A DNA stretch of 36,705 nt from Acidiferrobacterales bacterium (GTDB lineage Bacteria; Pseudomonadota; Gammaproteobacteria; Acidiferrobacterales; Sulfurifustaceae). The position numbers were made by a program, and so were the translations under genes. The stretch spans positions 1-36,705 of the forward strand of contig CAKKRZ010000071.1 of the NCBI GenBank assembly GCA_919902925.1. Reading direction: 5' to 3'. This document shows positions 21,691-30,374 of this stretch, piece after piece. The stretch's first letter is position 1. Each line of letters opens with the position of its first letter. Under the pieces are notes generated by a model, which saw only the letters and a list, made by a program, of their open reading frames with translations, had not been told where the DNA came from and did no database searches.

Positions 21691-21975
21691 ATGCCGATCT
21701 ACGAATATCGTTGTGAATCCTGCGGCCACCAGTTGGAGGCCATCCAGAAATTCAGCGACCCCGTCCTGAGCGAGTGTCCGTCCTGCGGCCAGGCCGGGCT
21801 CAAGAAGCTGTTGTCGGCGGCCGGGTTCCAGCTCAAGGGCAGCGGCTGGTATGCCACCGACTCCAAGGGTGGCGCCGGCAGCAAAAAAAGCGACGGCGAT
21901 GCCGGCGGTTCTTCCGAGTCCGGCAGCCAGACACACGGCTGCGGCGGCGGTTCCTGCGGCGGCTGCGCGCACTGA
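21691..21975 (+). CDS. FmdB-family zinc-ribbon protein
   Basis: The 94-residue protein starts MPIYEYRCESCGHQLEAIQKFSD, the signature of the FmdB/CxxC_CxxC_SSSS family. Cys8, Cys11, Cys29 and Cys32 form a four-cysteine zinc ribbon. The C-terminal half is low-complexity, rich in Gly and Ser, and ends with a second Cys-rich run (HGCGGGSCGGCAH) that could bind metal. The family was named as a putative transcriptional regulator of formamidase/amidase genes, but its general role is unproven. The ATG at 21691 is preferred to the upstream track start because the terminator-like hairpin and GGAG lie between them. It is followed 11 bases later by the DUF502 gene, a common order before aspS in related bacteria. 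Confidence 0.85.
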   Translation: MPIYEYRCESCGHQLEAIQKFSDPVLSECPSCGQAGLKKLLSAAGFQLKGSGWYATDSKGGAGSKKSDGDAGGSSESGSQTHGCGGGSCGGCAH

Positions 21976-21986
21976 GCCAGCCCGCC

Positions 21987-22613
21987 ATGATGGCCGCCCT
22001 GCGCCGTTACCTGATTGCCGGGCTGCTCGTCTGGGTCCCGCTTGGCGTAACGATCCTCGTCATCAAGCTGTTCGTCGATCTCCTGGACGGCATCCTGGCG
22101 GTTCTGCCGGAGGCTTGGCAACCCGACCAACTGCTCGGCTTCCACATCCCGGGTCTGGGCATCGTGTTGGTCACGCTGTTCATGTTGCTGACCGGCATGG
22201 TGGTGCGCAATCTGTTCGGCCGCCAGCTGATCCGCCTGGGCGAACAACTGCTCGATCGCATTCCGCTGGTGCGCTCGATATACGGCGCGGTCAAGCAGAT
22301 CACCGAAAGCCTGTTCAGCGGCAGCGGCAAGTCCTTTCGCAAGGTCGTGCTGGTCCGCTATCCGCACGCGTCCAGTTGGACGCTGGCCTTTCAGACCGGC
22401 GACGGTTTGCCCGAGGCGCGCGCCAAGACCGGGCGCCGGCTGGTCAGCGTGTTCGTGCCCACCACTCCCAACCCAACCTCCGGTTTTTTTCTGATGGTGC
22501 CGGAGGACGAGGTCATCGAACTCGACATGTCGATCGACGACGGCCTGAGAATGCTCCTGTCCGTCGGCGTCGTGGTGCCCGAGCCCAGGGGCGTCAAACC
22601 GCCAGTTCCCTGA
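21987..22613 (+). CDS. DUF502 inner-membrane protein
   Basis: The 208-residue protein has two membrane segments near the N terminus (about 8-28 and 50-75). The family block LIRLGEQLLDRIPLVRSIYGAVKQITESLFSGSGKSFRKVVLVRYP follows, then a soluble C-terminal part with VFVPTTPNPTSGFFLMVPEDEVIELDMSIDDGLRML. This is the DUF502 family, of which plant COV1-like proteins are relatives; its bacterial function is not established. Two consecutive ATG codons are possible starts and I give the first. It sits between fmdB and aspS with short gaps and is probably co-transcribed with both. Confidence 0.85.
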   Translation: MMAALRRYLIAGLLVWVPLGVTILVIKLFVDLLDGILAVLPEAWQPDQLLGFHIPGLGIVLVTLFMLLTGMVVRNLFGRQLIRLGEQLLDRIPLVRSIYGAVKQITESLFSGSGKSFRKVVLVRYPHASSWTLAFQTGDGLPEARAKTGRRLVSVFVPTTPNPTSGFFLMVPEDEVIELDMSIDDGLRMLLSVGVVVPEPRGVKPPVP

Positions 22614-22646
22614 TCGTCTTCATCCCGTCATTCTCTCGAGCTTTCC

Positions 22647-24452
22647 ATGCGCAGCCACTATTGCGGTGAAGTAAATGAATCGCACATCGGCCAGACCGTG
22701 ACCCTGTGCGGTTGGGCCCATCGTCGCCGTGACCACGGCGGGGTGATTTTCGTCGACCTGCGCGATCGTGCCGGTCTGCTGCAGACGGTGTTCGATCCGG
22801 ACCAGCGCGAGGCGTTCGCGCTCGCCGAGGGCGTGCGCAACGAATATGTGCTGCGCGTCACCGGCCAGGTGCGCCATCGTCCGCCCGGCACCGAGAATCC
22901 GCACCTGTCGACCGGCAAGGTGGAGGTGGCCGCCAGCGCGCTCGAAATCCTCAACCGGTCGGAGCCGCTGCCGTTCCAGCACGACGACAGCGAATTGTCC
23001 GAGCCGGTGCGCCTGCGCTACCGCTACCTCGATCTGCGCCGCGATGTCATGCAGCGCAACCTGCGCCTGCGCCATCGCGCGGTCAAGTCCCTGCGCGCCT
23101 TTCTGGAGCAGCAGGGTTTCACCGAGATCGAGACGCCGATACTGACCAAGTCGACGCCGGAGGGCGCGCGCGATTACCTGGTGCCGTCGCGCACCCACCC
23201 GGGCCGGTTCTTTGCCCTGCCGCAGTCGCCGCAGCTCTTCAAACAGCTGCTGATGATGTCCGGCTTCGAGCGCTACTACCAATTTGCGCGTTGTTTCCGC
23301 GACGAAGACCTGCGCGCCGACCGGCAACCGGAATTCACCCAGCTCGACATTGAAACCTCGTTTCTCGACGAGCAGGGCGTGATGTCCCTGATGGAAGCGA
23401 TGATCCGGTCGCTGTTCCGGACGGTGCTGAACGTGGATCTGCCCGATCCGATCCCGCGCCTGTCCTACGCCGAGGCGATACGCCGCTTTGCTTCCGACAA
23501 GCCGGACCTGCGCAATCCGCTCGAACTGGTCGACGTCGCCGACCTGGTCAAGGGTTGCGAGTTCAAGGTCTTTGCCGGTCCGGCCGGCGATCCGGCTGGG
23601 CGTGTGGCGGCCTTGCGCGTGCCGAAGGGCGGCGAACTCACGCGCAGCCAGATCGACGAGTACACGGTTCATGTCGGCCTGTTTGGCGCCAAGGGGCTGG
23701 CGTATATCAAGGTCAACGACGCGGCCAAAGGGCGCGAGGGATTGCAGTCGCCGATCCTGAAGTTCCTCTCGGACCAGGCCATCGCCGGCATCATGGGCCG
23801 GACGGGCGCGCAGAACGGCGACCTCATCTTCTTCGGCGCCGACAAGGCCAGGGTGGTCAACGACGCCCTCGGCGCGTTGCGCCTGAAGCTCGGCACCGAT
23901 CTGGCGCTGACCGTCAGCGGATGGAAGCCGCTGTGGGTGGTGGATTTCCCGATGTTCGAATTCGATGCCGAGGCCAAGCGATTTGTCGCGCTGCACCATC
24001 CGTTCACCGCGCCGCGCGCCGAGGATGAGGCGATGGTGGACAAGGACCCGGCCAATGTCCGGGCGCGTGCCTACGACATGGTGCTGAACGGCAGCGAGAT
24101 CGGCGGCGGTTCGATCCGCATCCACCGCAGCGAACTGCAGTCGCGCGTGTTCTCCACCCTCGGTATCGAGGAACAGGAGGCCGGCGAGAAATTCGGTTTC
24201 CTGCTCGAGGCCCTGAAATTCGGCGCGCCACCGCACGGTGGCATCGCCTTTGGCATCGACCGCATCGCCGCGCTCATGGCCGGAGTCGATTCGATTCGCG
24301 AGGTCATCGCCTTCCCCAAGACCCAGAAGGCCTCTTGCCCATTGACCGATGCGCCGGGCCCGGTCAGCGAGGCGCAGCTGCGCGAGCTGTCCATCCGCGT
24401 GCGCCTGCCAGCCGCCGAGACCGCGGGTGAACCCGGCGGCAAGAAGCTTTAA
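22647..24452 (+). CDS. aspS: Aspartyl-tRNA synthetase, bacterial type
   Basis: The 601-residue class II synthetase charges tRNA-Asp in the cytoplasm. The N-terminal anticodon-binding OB fold shows [22 protein letters not shown]. The catalytic core has [42 protein letters not shown], which includes motif 2, and the motif 3 region [17 protein letters not shown]. The bacterial-specific GAD insertion lies between them, and total length is close to E. coli AspRS (590). Whether it is discriminating or also charges tRNA-Asn cannot be judged without gatCAB information. The ATG start matches family N termini ([18 protein letters not shown]). Its 3' end overlaps the likely nudB start. Confidence 0.97.
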   Translation: MRSHYCGEVNESHIGQTVTLCGWAHRRRDHGGVIFVDLRDRAGLLQTVFDPDQREAFALAEGVRNEYVLRVTGQVRHRPPGTENPHLSTGKVEVAASALEILNRSEPLPFQHDDSELSEPVRLRYRYLDLRRDVMQRNLRLRHRAVKSLRAFLEQQGFTEIETPILTKSTPEGARDYLVPSRTHPGRFFALPQSPQLFKQLLMMSGFERYYQFARCFRDEDLRADRQPEFTQLDIETSFLDEQGVMSLMEAMIRSLFRTVLNVDLPDPIPRLSYAEAIRRFASDKPDLRNPLELVDVADLVKGCEFKVFAGPAGDPAGRVAALRVPKGGELTRSQIDEYTVHVGLFGAKGLAYIKVNDAAKGREGLQSPILKFLSDQAIAGIMGRTGAQNGDLIFFGADKARVVNDALGALRLKLGTDLALTVSGWKPLWVVDFPMFEFDAEAKRFVALHHPFTAPRAEDEAMVDKDPANVRARAYDMVLNGSEIGGGSIRIHRSELQSRVFSTLGIEEQEAGEKFGFLLEALKFGAPPHGGIAFGIDRIAALMAGVDSIREVIAFPKTQKASCPLTDAPGPVSEAQLRELSIRVRLPAAETAGEPGGKKL

Positions 24453-24888
24453 ACGCCCGGAGTCGGTGCTGGTGGTCGTCGCCACCCGCACCGGCCGTGT
24501 GCTGCTCATGCAGCGGCGCGACGACCCCGGCTTCTGGCAATCGGTGACCGGCAGCCTGCGCTGGGATGAACACAGCCCGATGGACGCCGCTGCGCGCGAA
24601 CTGAGGGAAGAGACCGGGTTGTCGGCCGACGGACTGGCCGATCTGCACTGGGTGCAGCGTTTTCCGATCCTGCCGGTCTGGCGCTCGCGCTATGCCCCCG
24701 AAGTGCAGGAGAATGTCGAACACGCCTTTGCGCTGTGGCTGCCCGCGGAACGGTCCGTGACCCTCAACCCGGACGAACATCTGGCCTTCGGGTGGTTCGG
24801 TTTCGGCCAGGCGCTGACGAAAGCGAGCTCATGGAGCAACCGGCGTGTCATTGAACGTCTGGCCACCGGACCGACAACGGAGGGTTGA
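24427..24888 (+). CDS. nudB: Nudix hydrolase, dihydroneopterin triphosphate pyrophosphatase-like
   Basis: The 153-residue protein is NudB-like: [58 protein letters not shown] closely parallels E. coli NudB, which removes pyrophosphate from dihydroneopterin triphosphate in folate synthesis. The Nudix box has one residue more than the canonical G-x5-E-x7-RE spacing. The only sensible start is GTG at 24427, 26 bases inside aspS, giving an N terminus of the right length (E. coli 150). The track ORF starting at 24349 is too long. The stop overlaps the MAPEG gene start. Its position after aspS is standard for gammaproteobacteria. Confidence 0.88.
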   Translation: MNPAARSFKRPESVLVVVATRTGRVLLMQRRDDPGFWQSVTGSLRWDEHSPMDAAARELREETGLSADGLADLHWVQRFPILPVWRSRYAPEVQENVEHAFALWLPAERSVTLNPDEHLAFGWFGFGQALTKASSWSNRRVIERLATGPTTEG

Positions 24889-25313
24889 TGGTGAACAAAC
24901 AATTGATCTTCTGGCCCGTGGCGGTAATGGTGGTGCTGGTATTTCTGGTCTGGTGCCGGCTGTACTTCACCCGGGTGCGGGAGATGCGTGCCCGGCGTAT
25001 TTCACCGCAGGCACTGGCCACGCGCGCCACGGCGCGCCGTCAACTCGTGGATTCACTTCCCGTCGTCGACAACTTCTCGAATCTGTTCGAACTGCCGGTA
25101 TTGTTCTATATCGCCGCGATCCTGTTGTATGCCAGCGACCGGGTGGACGGGCTTTACCTGGCCCTGGCTTGGACGTTTGTCGCGTTGCGCTACGTGCACA
25201 GCGCGATCCACGTCACCTACAACCGCGTGATGCACCGCTTCCCGGTGTACGTGCTGGGCGCGATACCGCTGTGGGTGATGTGGGCGCGGCTGGTCGCGCA
25301 GTGGCTGGCCTGA
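24888..25313 (+). CDS. MAPEG-family membrane protein
   Basis: The 141-residue protein has four hydrophobic segments (about 6-24, 60-80, 85-103 and 118-138). The block ARRQLVDSLPVVDNFSNLFELPVLFYIAAILLYASDRVDGLYLALAWTFVALRYVHSAIHVTYN fits the MAPEG family (membrane-associated proteins in eicosanoid and glutathione metabolism). Bacterial members are mostly uncharacterised; some bind glutathione. The ATG overlaps the nudB stop (TGATG), with GGAGGG just upstream, so the TTG start one codon earlier in the track is unneeded. It occupies part of the space where yebC is usually found. No terminator is obvious between it and the converging gene. Confidence 0.85.
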   Translation: MVNKQLIFWPVAVMVVLVFLVWCRLYFTRVREMRARRISPQALATRATARRQLVDSLPVVDNFSNLFELPVLFYIAAILLYASDRVDGLYLALAWTFVALRYVHSAIHVTYNRVMHRFPVYVLGAIPLWVMWARLVAQWLA

Positions 25314-25319
25314 GCGGAC

Positions 25320-26024
25320 TCAGCTGGCCTCGCTGCGGCTTGTCGGTTGGCTGTCGGCCATCACCTGCTCGGCCAGGGCCGCCAGATTGACCTTGCCGGC
25401 GACAATCGCCAGATTGACCAGCGCCAGCGAGATTATCTGGGCGACGTCATCGGATTTTGACTTATCCGGATAGAGGATCGCCGCCCGCACCAGGTGACCG
25501 CAGCGTTCAGCCAGTTCATCGCGGTCGTGGCCCAGCGTGTCATCGGTGCCGGTCTCGCCCCAGGCGGTCAACGCCTCCAGTTCGCCCGAGGCGCGTTCTT
25601 CCTCTTCCTCGGTCTTGAGCAGGGCCTTGGCGGTCTCCGGGCTGCGGTCGGTTTCGTCCAGCCAGGACTGGGCCCAGCTTTTGAAGTCGCGGTCGGAACC
25701 CAGCGCCATGAACACTTGCAGGCCGAAGGCCAGTTTGTGTTCGAGCACCACGGTTGGAACCGGCCGGACTTCCTTGGTTACGGTGTAGGAAGACGGCTGG
25801 CGCGGGTCGGCTGACACTGTCCAGCAATTGACCTGAAACAGCCGCGCTTGTTCGGCGGGGAGGGAGCTGATCAGTGTGGCCAGCAGCGGCGTATCGCTGC
25901 CGCAGCCGACCAGTTTTGACATCAGGTCGAACTTCTGGCGTGTATCCTGGACCAGCTTGCCAGGTTGGAGTTTTGTGCCCAAGGCAGTGACGCCGTCGGC
26001 ATCAGTCAGTACGTACTTTCTCAT
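25320..26024 (-). CDS. Hypothetical protein, the only minus-strand gene
   Basis: The 234-residue protein was not recognised. It starts MRKYVLTDADGVTALGTKLQPGKLVQDTRQKFDLMSKLVGC and has no signal or membrane segment. An acidic run (KTEEEEERASGELEAL, about 137-152) separates two more ordered parts, and the end is polar. It looks like a soluble cytoplasmic protein of two alpha-rich parts. It is probably a real gene: GAGGAGGT lies just upstream of the ATG, a plausible promoter with TATAAT sits about 95 bases before it, and the composition is less extreme than that of the shadow ORFs. It converges on the MAPEG gene with only six bases between stops. Being on the opposite strand in a conserved housekeeping block, it is likely an insertion. 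Function unknown. Confidence 0.75.
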   Translation of the reverse strand: MRKYVLTDADGVTALGTKLQPGKLVQDTRQKFDLMSKLVGCGSDTPLLATLISSLPAEQARLFQVNCWTVSADPRQPSSYTVTKEVRPVPTVVLEHKLAFGLQVFMALGSDRDFKSWAQSWLDETDRSPETAKALLKTEEEEERASGELEALTAWGETGTDDTLGHDRDELAERCGHLVRAAILYPDKSKSDDVAQIISLALVNLAIVAGKVNLAALAEQVMADSQPTSRSEAS

Positions 26025-26057
26025 CGGACACCTCCTCAGGTAATCAGTATGCCTGAC

Positions 26058-26092
26058 TGTCCCTGTCGTGAATGTTCACGGGATGTCCCTGT
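26058..26092. promoter_or_regulatory. Operator-like repeat set in the leader of the minus-strand gene
   Basis: Two exact copies of TGTCCCTGT (26058-26066 and 26084-26092) flank a perfect palindrome, CGTGAA-TG-TTCACG (26067-26080). It lies between the presumed promoter and the ribosome site of the minus-strand gene. A dimeric repressor site is one reading; an RNA hairpin is another. Confidence 0.45.
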
Positions 26093-26341
26093 GGTGTCGG
26101 CGGGTAACCGATACTCATTATAGTAGTGCATCAGTCATGCCAATACTGTTATGGCAGTACGGATGTGAGACCCGGAAGGGTGGTGTTACACTGCCCGTGG
26201 TTTTGCGGAATTACCTGGATTAAACAATTTAAATCAGTGGGTTAAACGTACAGGACATGGCCGATTTTCCCGACGAATTGCCCAAGGCCGCAAGTTGATG
26301 CGCCAATCATATAAAGTGGCGCGCACCGTGCGCGCCCTCGG
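26093..26341. other. Non-coding remainder of the 436-base gap before ruvC
   Basis: No gene is seen on either strand from 26025 to 26461. Besides the operator-like repeats, the promoter and the REP pair listed separately, this part has an A/T-rich stretch with GGATTAAAC and GGGTTAAAC (about 26218-26250), a CATATAAAG -10-like string (about 26308-26316) and a near-perfect 9-base palindrome, GGCGCGCAC-C-GTGCGCGCC (26318-26336). A promoter for ruvC must lie here or upstream, but I cannot fix it. Confidence 0.5.
26117..26143 (-). promoter_or_regulatory. Possible promoter of the minus-strand hypothetical gene
   Basis: On the minus strand, TTGGCA (26143-26138) and TATAAT (26122-26117) are 15 bases apart, slightly short of ideal. 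The -35 overlaps a partial inverted repeat, TGCCA...TGGCA (26138-26156). Confidence 0.5.
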
Positions 26342-26343
26342 CT

Positions 26344-26383
26344 CACTCCCCTCTCCCTTTGGGAGAGGGGGCGGGGGTGAGGG
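26344..26383 (-). repeat. REP-like palindromic repeat, copy 1 (inverted)
   Basis: CCCCTCTCCC-TTT-GGGAGAGGGG is a perfect 10-base stem (26348-26370), flanked by CACT on one side and GGGGGTGAGGG on the other. Its reverse complement matches copy 2 (26414-26452) closely, so the two form an inverted pair. Confidence 0.8.
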
Positions 26384-26413
26384 CCGTAAGCAGTTACCGG
26401 AAACCCTCGGCAC

Positions 26414-26452
26414 CCCTCACCCCATCCCTCTCCCAAAGGGAGAGGGGGAGTT
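26414..26452 (+). repeat. REP-like palindromic repeat, copy 2, abutting ruvC
   Basis: CCCTCACCCC then CCCTCTCCC-AAA-GGGAGAGGG, a perfect 9-base stem (26426-26446), and GGAGTT. Together with copy 1, 30 bases upstream, it has the layout of a REPIN. Its GGGGGAG end lies 11 bases before the ruvC ATG and seems to provide the ribosome site. Confidence 0.8.
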
Positions 26453-26461
26453 GGTTCGCTG

Positions 26462-26995
26462 ATGCGAATACTAGGAATCGATCCCGGATCACGGCTGACG
26501 GGCTTCGGCATCGTCAACGTTTTGCGCAACGGCCGCCTGCAGTATGTCGCCAGCGGCGTCGTGCGCGCTCCCAAGGGTGATCTGGCCGCGCGGCTGAAGA
26601 GTATCTACGACGGTGTGGCGGAACTGGTGGCGACCTATCAACCCACGGTGCTGGCCATCGAACGCGTGTTCGTCGCGCACAATCCCGACTCGGCACTCAA
26701 GCTCGGCCAGGCACGCGGCGCCGCCATTTGCGGGGCGCTGTCGGCCGAATTGTCGGTGGTGGAATATGCCGCACGCCAGATCAAGAGTGCGGTGGCCGGC
26801 CGCGGGTCGGCGGACAAACGCCAGATTCAGCACATGGTCAAGGTTCTGTTGTCCCTGCCGGCGACACCGACCGCCGACGCCGCCGATGCCCTGGCCTGCG
26901 CCATTTGTCATGCCCACCACGGGCTGGTGGGCGGTCTGCCGGGCAAGCGCCGCGGTCGCCACAGCCTGCGGCAGTTCGCGGAGGCAGTGGCGTGA
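26462..26995 (+). CDS. ruvC: RuvC Holliday junction resolvase
   Basis: The 177-residue endonuclease cuts Holliday junctions after RuvAB branch migration. The four catalytic acids are present: Asp7 (ILGIDPGS), Glu67 ([10 protein letters not shown]), and Asp139 and Asp142 ([15 protein letters not shown]). Length is near the E. coli protein (173). The ATG lies 9 bases after the end of a REP-like repeat, and the only Shine-Dalgarno-like string (GGGGGAG) is inside that repeat. The 3' end carries a 17-base sequence that recurs, with one change, at the ruvA start. yebC, the usual neighbour upstream, is absent. Confidence 0.97.
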   Translation: MRILGIDPGSRLTGFGIVNVLRNGRLQYVASGVVRAPKGDLAARLKSIYDGVAELVATYQPTVLAIERVFVAHNPDSALKLGQARGAAICGALSAELSVVEYAARQIKSAVAGRGSADKRQIQHMVKVLLSLPATPTADAADALACAICHAHHGLVGGLPGKRRGRHSLRQFAEAVA

Positions 26996-27105
26996 GCCGC
27001 GGAGCGAGGCCCCGTGCGAAACATGGGGGCGACCGGCGAATCGCCACTAATTGCCGACGGAAAGGCGCAATGGGCCGGTGTGACATGTCGGAGGCAATGG
27101 CGTGA
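26979..27105 (+). repeat. Direct repeat flanking the ruvC-ruvA spacer
   Basis: CGGAGGCAGTGGCGTGA at 26979-26995 (end of ruvC, including its stop) recurs as CGGAGGCAATGGCGTGA at 27089-27105 (ribosome site and start of ruvA). The copies are offset by 110 bases, with one mismatch. The 93 bases between them hold no gene longer than an 11-codon ORF ([11 protein letters not shown]) ending on the ruvA start. Confidence 0.75.
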
Positions 27106-27686
27106 TCGGCCGGCTCAAGGGCACGCTGTTGCGCAAAGAACCGCCGGCGCTGCTGGTGGACGTGGGCGGCGTCGGCTACGAACTTGAGGCGCCGATGACC
27201 ACCTTTTACGATCTGCCGGCGGTCGGCGAAACCGTCACGCTGCATACCCACCAAGTGGTGCGCGAGGATGCACACCTGTTGTATGGCTTCGTGCGCGAGG
27301 ACCAGCGCCAGTTGTTCCGCGCACTGCTCAAGGTTACCGGGATCGGCCCGCGCATTGCCCTGGCCGTGCTCTCGGGGATGAGCGCCGATGATCTGGCCCT
27401 GGCGGTGGCCGGCGAAGATATTGCCCGGTTGTCGCGTGTGCCCGGGATCGGCCGCAAGACCGCCGAGCGGCTGGTGTTGGAGCTGCGCGACAAGATCACC
27501 GCGCCGACCGGTGTCCCGACGACCGCGCCCGGTGGGCCGACGGACCCGGCCGGCGAGGCCGTGAGTGCGCTGATTGCACTCGGGTACAAACCAAACGAGG
27601 CCGCGCGCGCCGTGCGCGTGGCCCAGGTTCAGGGGGCTTCCGCCGAGGACATCATTCGTCAGGCCCTGAAGAGCATGGCCGGATGA
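27102..27686 (+). CDS. ruvA: RuvA Holliday junction DNA-binding protein
   Basis: The 194-residue protein binds the four-way junction and loads the RuvB motor. The N-terminal OB fold begins [31 protein letters not shown]. Two helix-hairpin-helix motifs follow ([17 protein letters not shown] about 77-93 and [20 protein letters not shown] about 112-131), then a flexible Pro/Thr/Gly linker, then the RuvB-binding C-terminal domain [19 protein letters not shown]. The start is GTG, with GGAGG seven bases upstream; both lie in the second copy of the 17-base repeat shared with the ruvC end. Ancestrally, ruvC and ruvA may have overlapped as GTGA here. Confidence 0.96.
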   Translation: MIGRLKGTLLRKEPPALLVDVGGVGYELEAPMTTFYDLPAVGETVTLHTHQVVREDAHLLYGFVREDQRQLFRALLKVTGIGPRIALAVLSGMSADDLALAVAGEDIARLSRVPGIGRKTAERLVLELRDKITAPTGVPTTAPGGPTDPAGEAVSALIALGYKPNEAARAVRVAQVQGASAEDIIRQALKSMAG

Positions 27687-27698
27687 TCAAGGAGGCTT

Positions 27699-27742
27699 TC
27701 AACCCTTTCCTCTCCTGCTGGCGCGGGAGAGGGGGAGTAGGA
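27699..27742 (+). repeat. Degenerate REP-like repeat, copy 3, before ruvB
   Basis: CCTCTCC, a 10-base loop, GGAGAGG, followed by GGGAGTAGG. The right arm and flank GGGAGAGGGGGAGT are identical to copy 2 upstream of ruvC, and orientation to the gene is the same. The left arm and loop have diverged. Confidence 0.65.
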
Positions 27743-27756
27743 CACAATCCATATAT

Positions 27757-28803
<1,047 letters not shown>

Positions 28804-28819
28804 CCCTTTCCCGCCGCGC

Positions 28820-29254
28820 GTGACGTTACCGACTGCAACCGATCCGGCCGCCGAGTTCCATCTGCCGGTGCGTGTTTATTACGAGGATTCCGACGCGGGA
28901 GGAGTGGTGTACTACGCCAACTATCTGCGCTTCATGGAGCGGGCGCGCACCGAATGGCTGCGCGCGCTCGGCCTGGAGCAGGACGAACTTTCCCGCGACC
29001 CCGGGGTCGTATTCGCGGTGCGCGCCTGTACCCTGGAATTCCGCAAACCCGCCCGTTTCAACGATCTGCTGGCCGTGACGGTGCGCGTCGCCCACCGTGG
29101 CGGCGCCAGCCTGACCTTCGCGCAGCAGGTACGGCGTGAAGGCGAGGTGCTGTGCGAGGGCGAGGTGCGCATCGCCTGTCTGGATGCGCAGCGTTTTACC
29201 CCGCGTCCGTTGCCGCCGGCGCTGATCGACCGGCTGCCGCCGGAGACCGCATGA
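28820..29254 (+). CDS. ybgC: YbgC-type acyl-CoA thioesterase of the Tol-Pal operon
   Basis: The 144-residue hotdog-fold thioesterase has the 4-hydroxybenzoyl-CoA thioesterase-type signature YYEDSDAGGVVYYANYLRFMERARTEWLRALG (about 20-51), including the catalytic Asp in the DxDAGGVVY context. Characterised YbgC proteins hydrolyse acyl-CoAs and associate with phospholipid-synthesis enzymes at the inner membrane. The start is GTG at 28820, 16 bases after ruvB, which gives a ten-residue N-terminal tail before the core. The stop overlaps the tolQ ATG. Its place at the head of tolQRAB-pal is conserved in gammaproteobacteria. Confidence 0.92.
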   Translation: MTLPTATDPAAEFHLPVRVYYEDSDAGGVVYYANYLRFMERARTEWLRALGLEQDELSRDPGVVFAVRACTLEFRKPARFNDLLAVTVRVAHRGGASLTFAQQVRREGEVLCEGEVRIACLDAQRFTPRPLPPALIDRLPPETA

Positions 29255-29931
29255 TGCCGACGGTCTCTCCCGAGAGCATGAGTCTGCTCACGATGGTCTG
29301 GAAGGCCAGCCTGCCGGTGCAACTGGTCATGTTGCTGCTCGTGACCGCCTCGTTCGTGTCGTGGGCCATGATCTTTCGCAAGTGGTGGGCGCTCAAGGCG
29401 GCCGAGCGCCAGGCGCGGCGTTTCGAAGAGCGCTTCTGGTCCGGCACCAACCTGAACCAGCTCTATACCGAGCTGGCGCGCCAGGATGACAACGACGGCA
29501 TGGCGGCCATTTTCATCGAAGGATTCCGCGAATACCGGCGCCTGAGCGGACAGGGCGATATCGAATCCGCCGATCTGCTCGACGGCGTGCAACGCGCCAT
29601 GCGCGTGGCGCTGTCGCGCGAGACCGATGAACTGGAGATGCACCTGTCGTTTCTGGCCACGGTCGGGTCGACCAGTCCCTACGTGGGCCTGTTCGGCACC
29701 GTGTGGGGCATCATGAACTCGTTCCGCTCGTTGTCGACGCTGGCCGATGCCACCCAGGGTATCGCCGAGGCGCTGCTGGCCACCGCCATGGGCCTGTTCG
29801 CGGCCATCCCGGCGGTGATCGCCTATAACCGCTACTCCAACCAGGCCGAACGGCTGATGACGCGCTACGAGAACTTCTCGCAGGAGTTTGCCAGCGTCCT
29901 GCAACGCCAGGCGGTGGCGCGCCGGCCATGA
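29251..29931 (+). CDS. tolQ: TolQ, proton-channel subunit of the Tol-Pal system
   Basis: The 226-residue ExbB/MotA-family protein forms, with TolR, the inner-membrane proton channel that energises TolA during outer-membrane constriction. It has an N-terminal membrane helix (about 17-40; SLPVQLVMLLLVTASFVSWAMIF), a cytoplasmic loop, and two further helices in the conserved C-terminal part with FLATVGSTSPYVGLFGTVWGIMNSF and ALLATAMGLFAAIPAVIAYN. Length equals the usual 225-230. The ATG overlaps the ybgC stop and GGAG is seven bases before it. Its own stop overlaps tolR. Confidence 0.96.
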   Translation: MMPTVSPESMSLLTMVWKASLPVQLVMLLLVTASFVSWAMIFRKWWALKAAERQARRFEERFWSGTNLNQLYTELARQDDNDGMAAIFIEGFREYRRLSGQGDIESADLLDGVQRAMRVALSRETDELEMHLSFLATVGSTSPYVGLFGTVWGIMNSFRSLSTLADATQGIAEALLATAMGLFAAIPAVIAYNRYSNQAERLMTRYENFSQEFASVLQRQAVARRP

Positions 29932-30374
29932 TGCGCCATCGCCATCGCCGCCGGCGCCTGATGAGCGAGATCAACGTCGTGCCGCTCATCGACGTGATGC
30001 TGGTGCTGCTGGTGGTGTTCATGATTACCGCCCCGATGCTGGCGCAGAGCGTGAAGGTGGAGCTGCCGCGGGTTGCCGCCGGTCCGGCCGATAGCTCCGA
30101 TCGGGAGACCATCATCGTGACGGTTGACCGTCAAGGCGTGTATTTTCTCAATGACCGGCGCGTCAGTGAGTCGGCCCTGAAGCGCGAGGTGGCCGAGCGC
30201 CTGGCCCGGCGTCGTGACACCCCGGTGCACGTGCGTGGGGACCGGCAAGTGCCGTACGGCGCGGTGGTGCGGGTCATGGCCCTGCTGAAGGACGCGGGCG
30301 CACCGGGCGTGGGCCTGATTACGTTACCGGATGCAGCGGCGGATCGTCGTGGCCGCCCACCGGAAAAGCGCTGA
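29928..30374 (+). CDS. tolR: TolR, proton-channel subunit of the Tol-Pal system
   Basis: The 148-residue ExbD-family protein has one membrane helix near the N terminus, SEINVVPLIDVMLVLLVVFMITAPML (about 13-38). The essential membrane aspartate is Asp22 (Asp23 in E. coli). A periplasmic domain follows with IIVTVDRQGVYFLNDRRVSES and RGDRQVPYGAVVRVMALLKDAGAPGVGLIT. The first twelve residues are strongly basic (MMRHRHRRRRLM), fitting a cytoplasmic N terminus. It is coupled to tolQ by an ATGA overlap. The 3' end overlaps the presumed tolA start by 44 bases. Confidence 0.95.
   Translation: MMRHRHRRRRLMSEINVVPLIDVMLVLLVVFMITAPMLAQSVKVELPRVAAGPADSSDRETIIVTVDRQGVYFLNDRRVSESALKREVAERLARRRDTPVHVRGDRQVPYGAVVRVMALLKDAGAPGVGLITLPDAAADRRGRPPEKR

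Noticed and set aside
26342-26452. CRISPR-like or IS-related inverted repeats
   Set aside because: Only two palindromic units with a 30-base spacer, no regular array, no transposase frame and no clear target duplication; a REP-type element fits better.
27070-27105. 11-codon ORF ([11 protein letters not shown]) ending on the ruvA start as a leader peptide
   Set aside because: It has no good ribosome site and its last codons simply reflect the duplicated ruvC end; no attenuation structure is seen.
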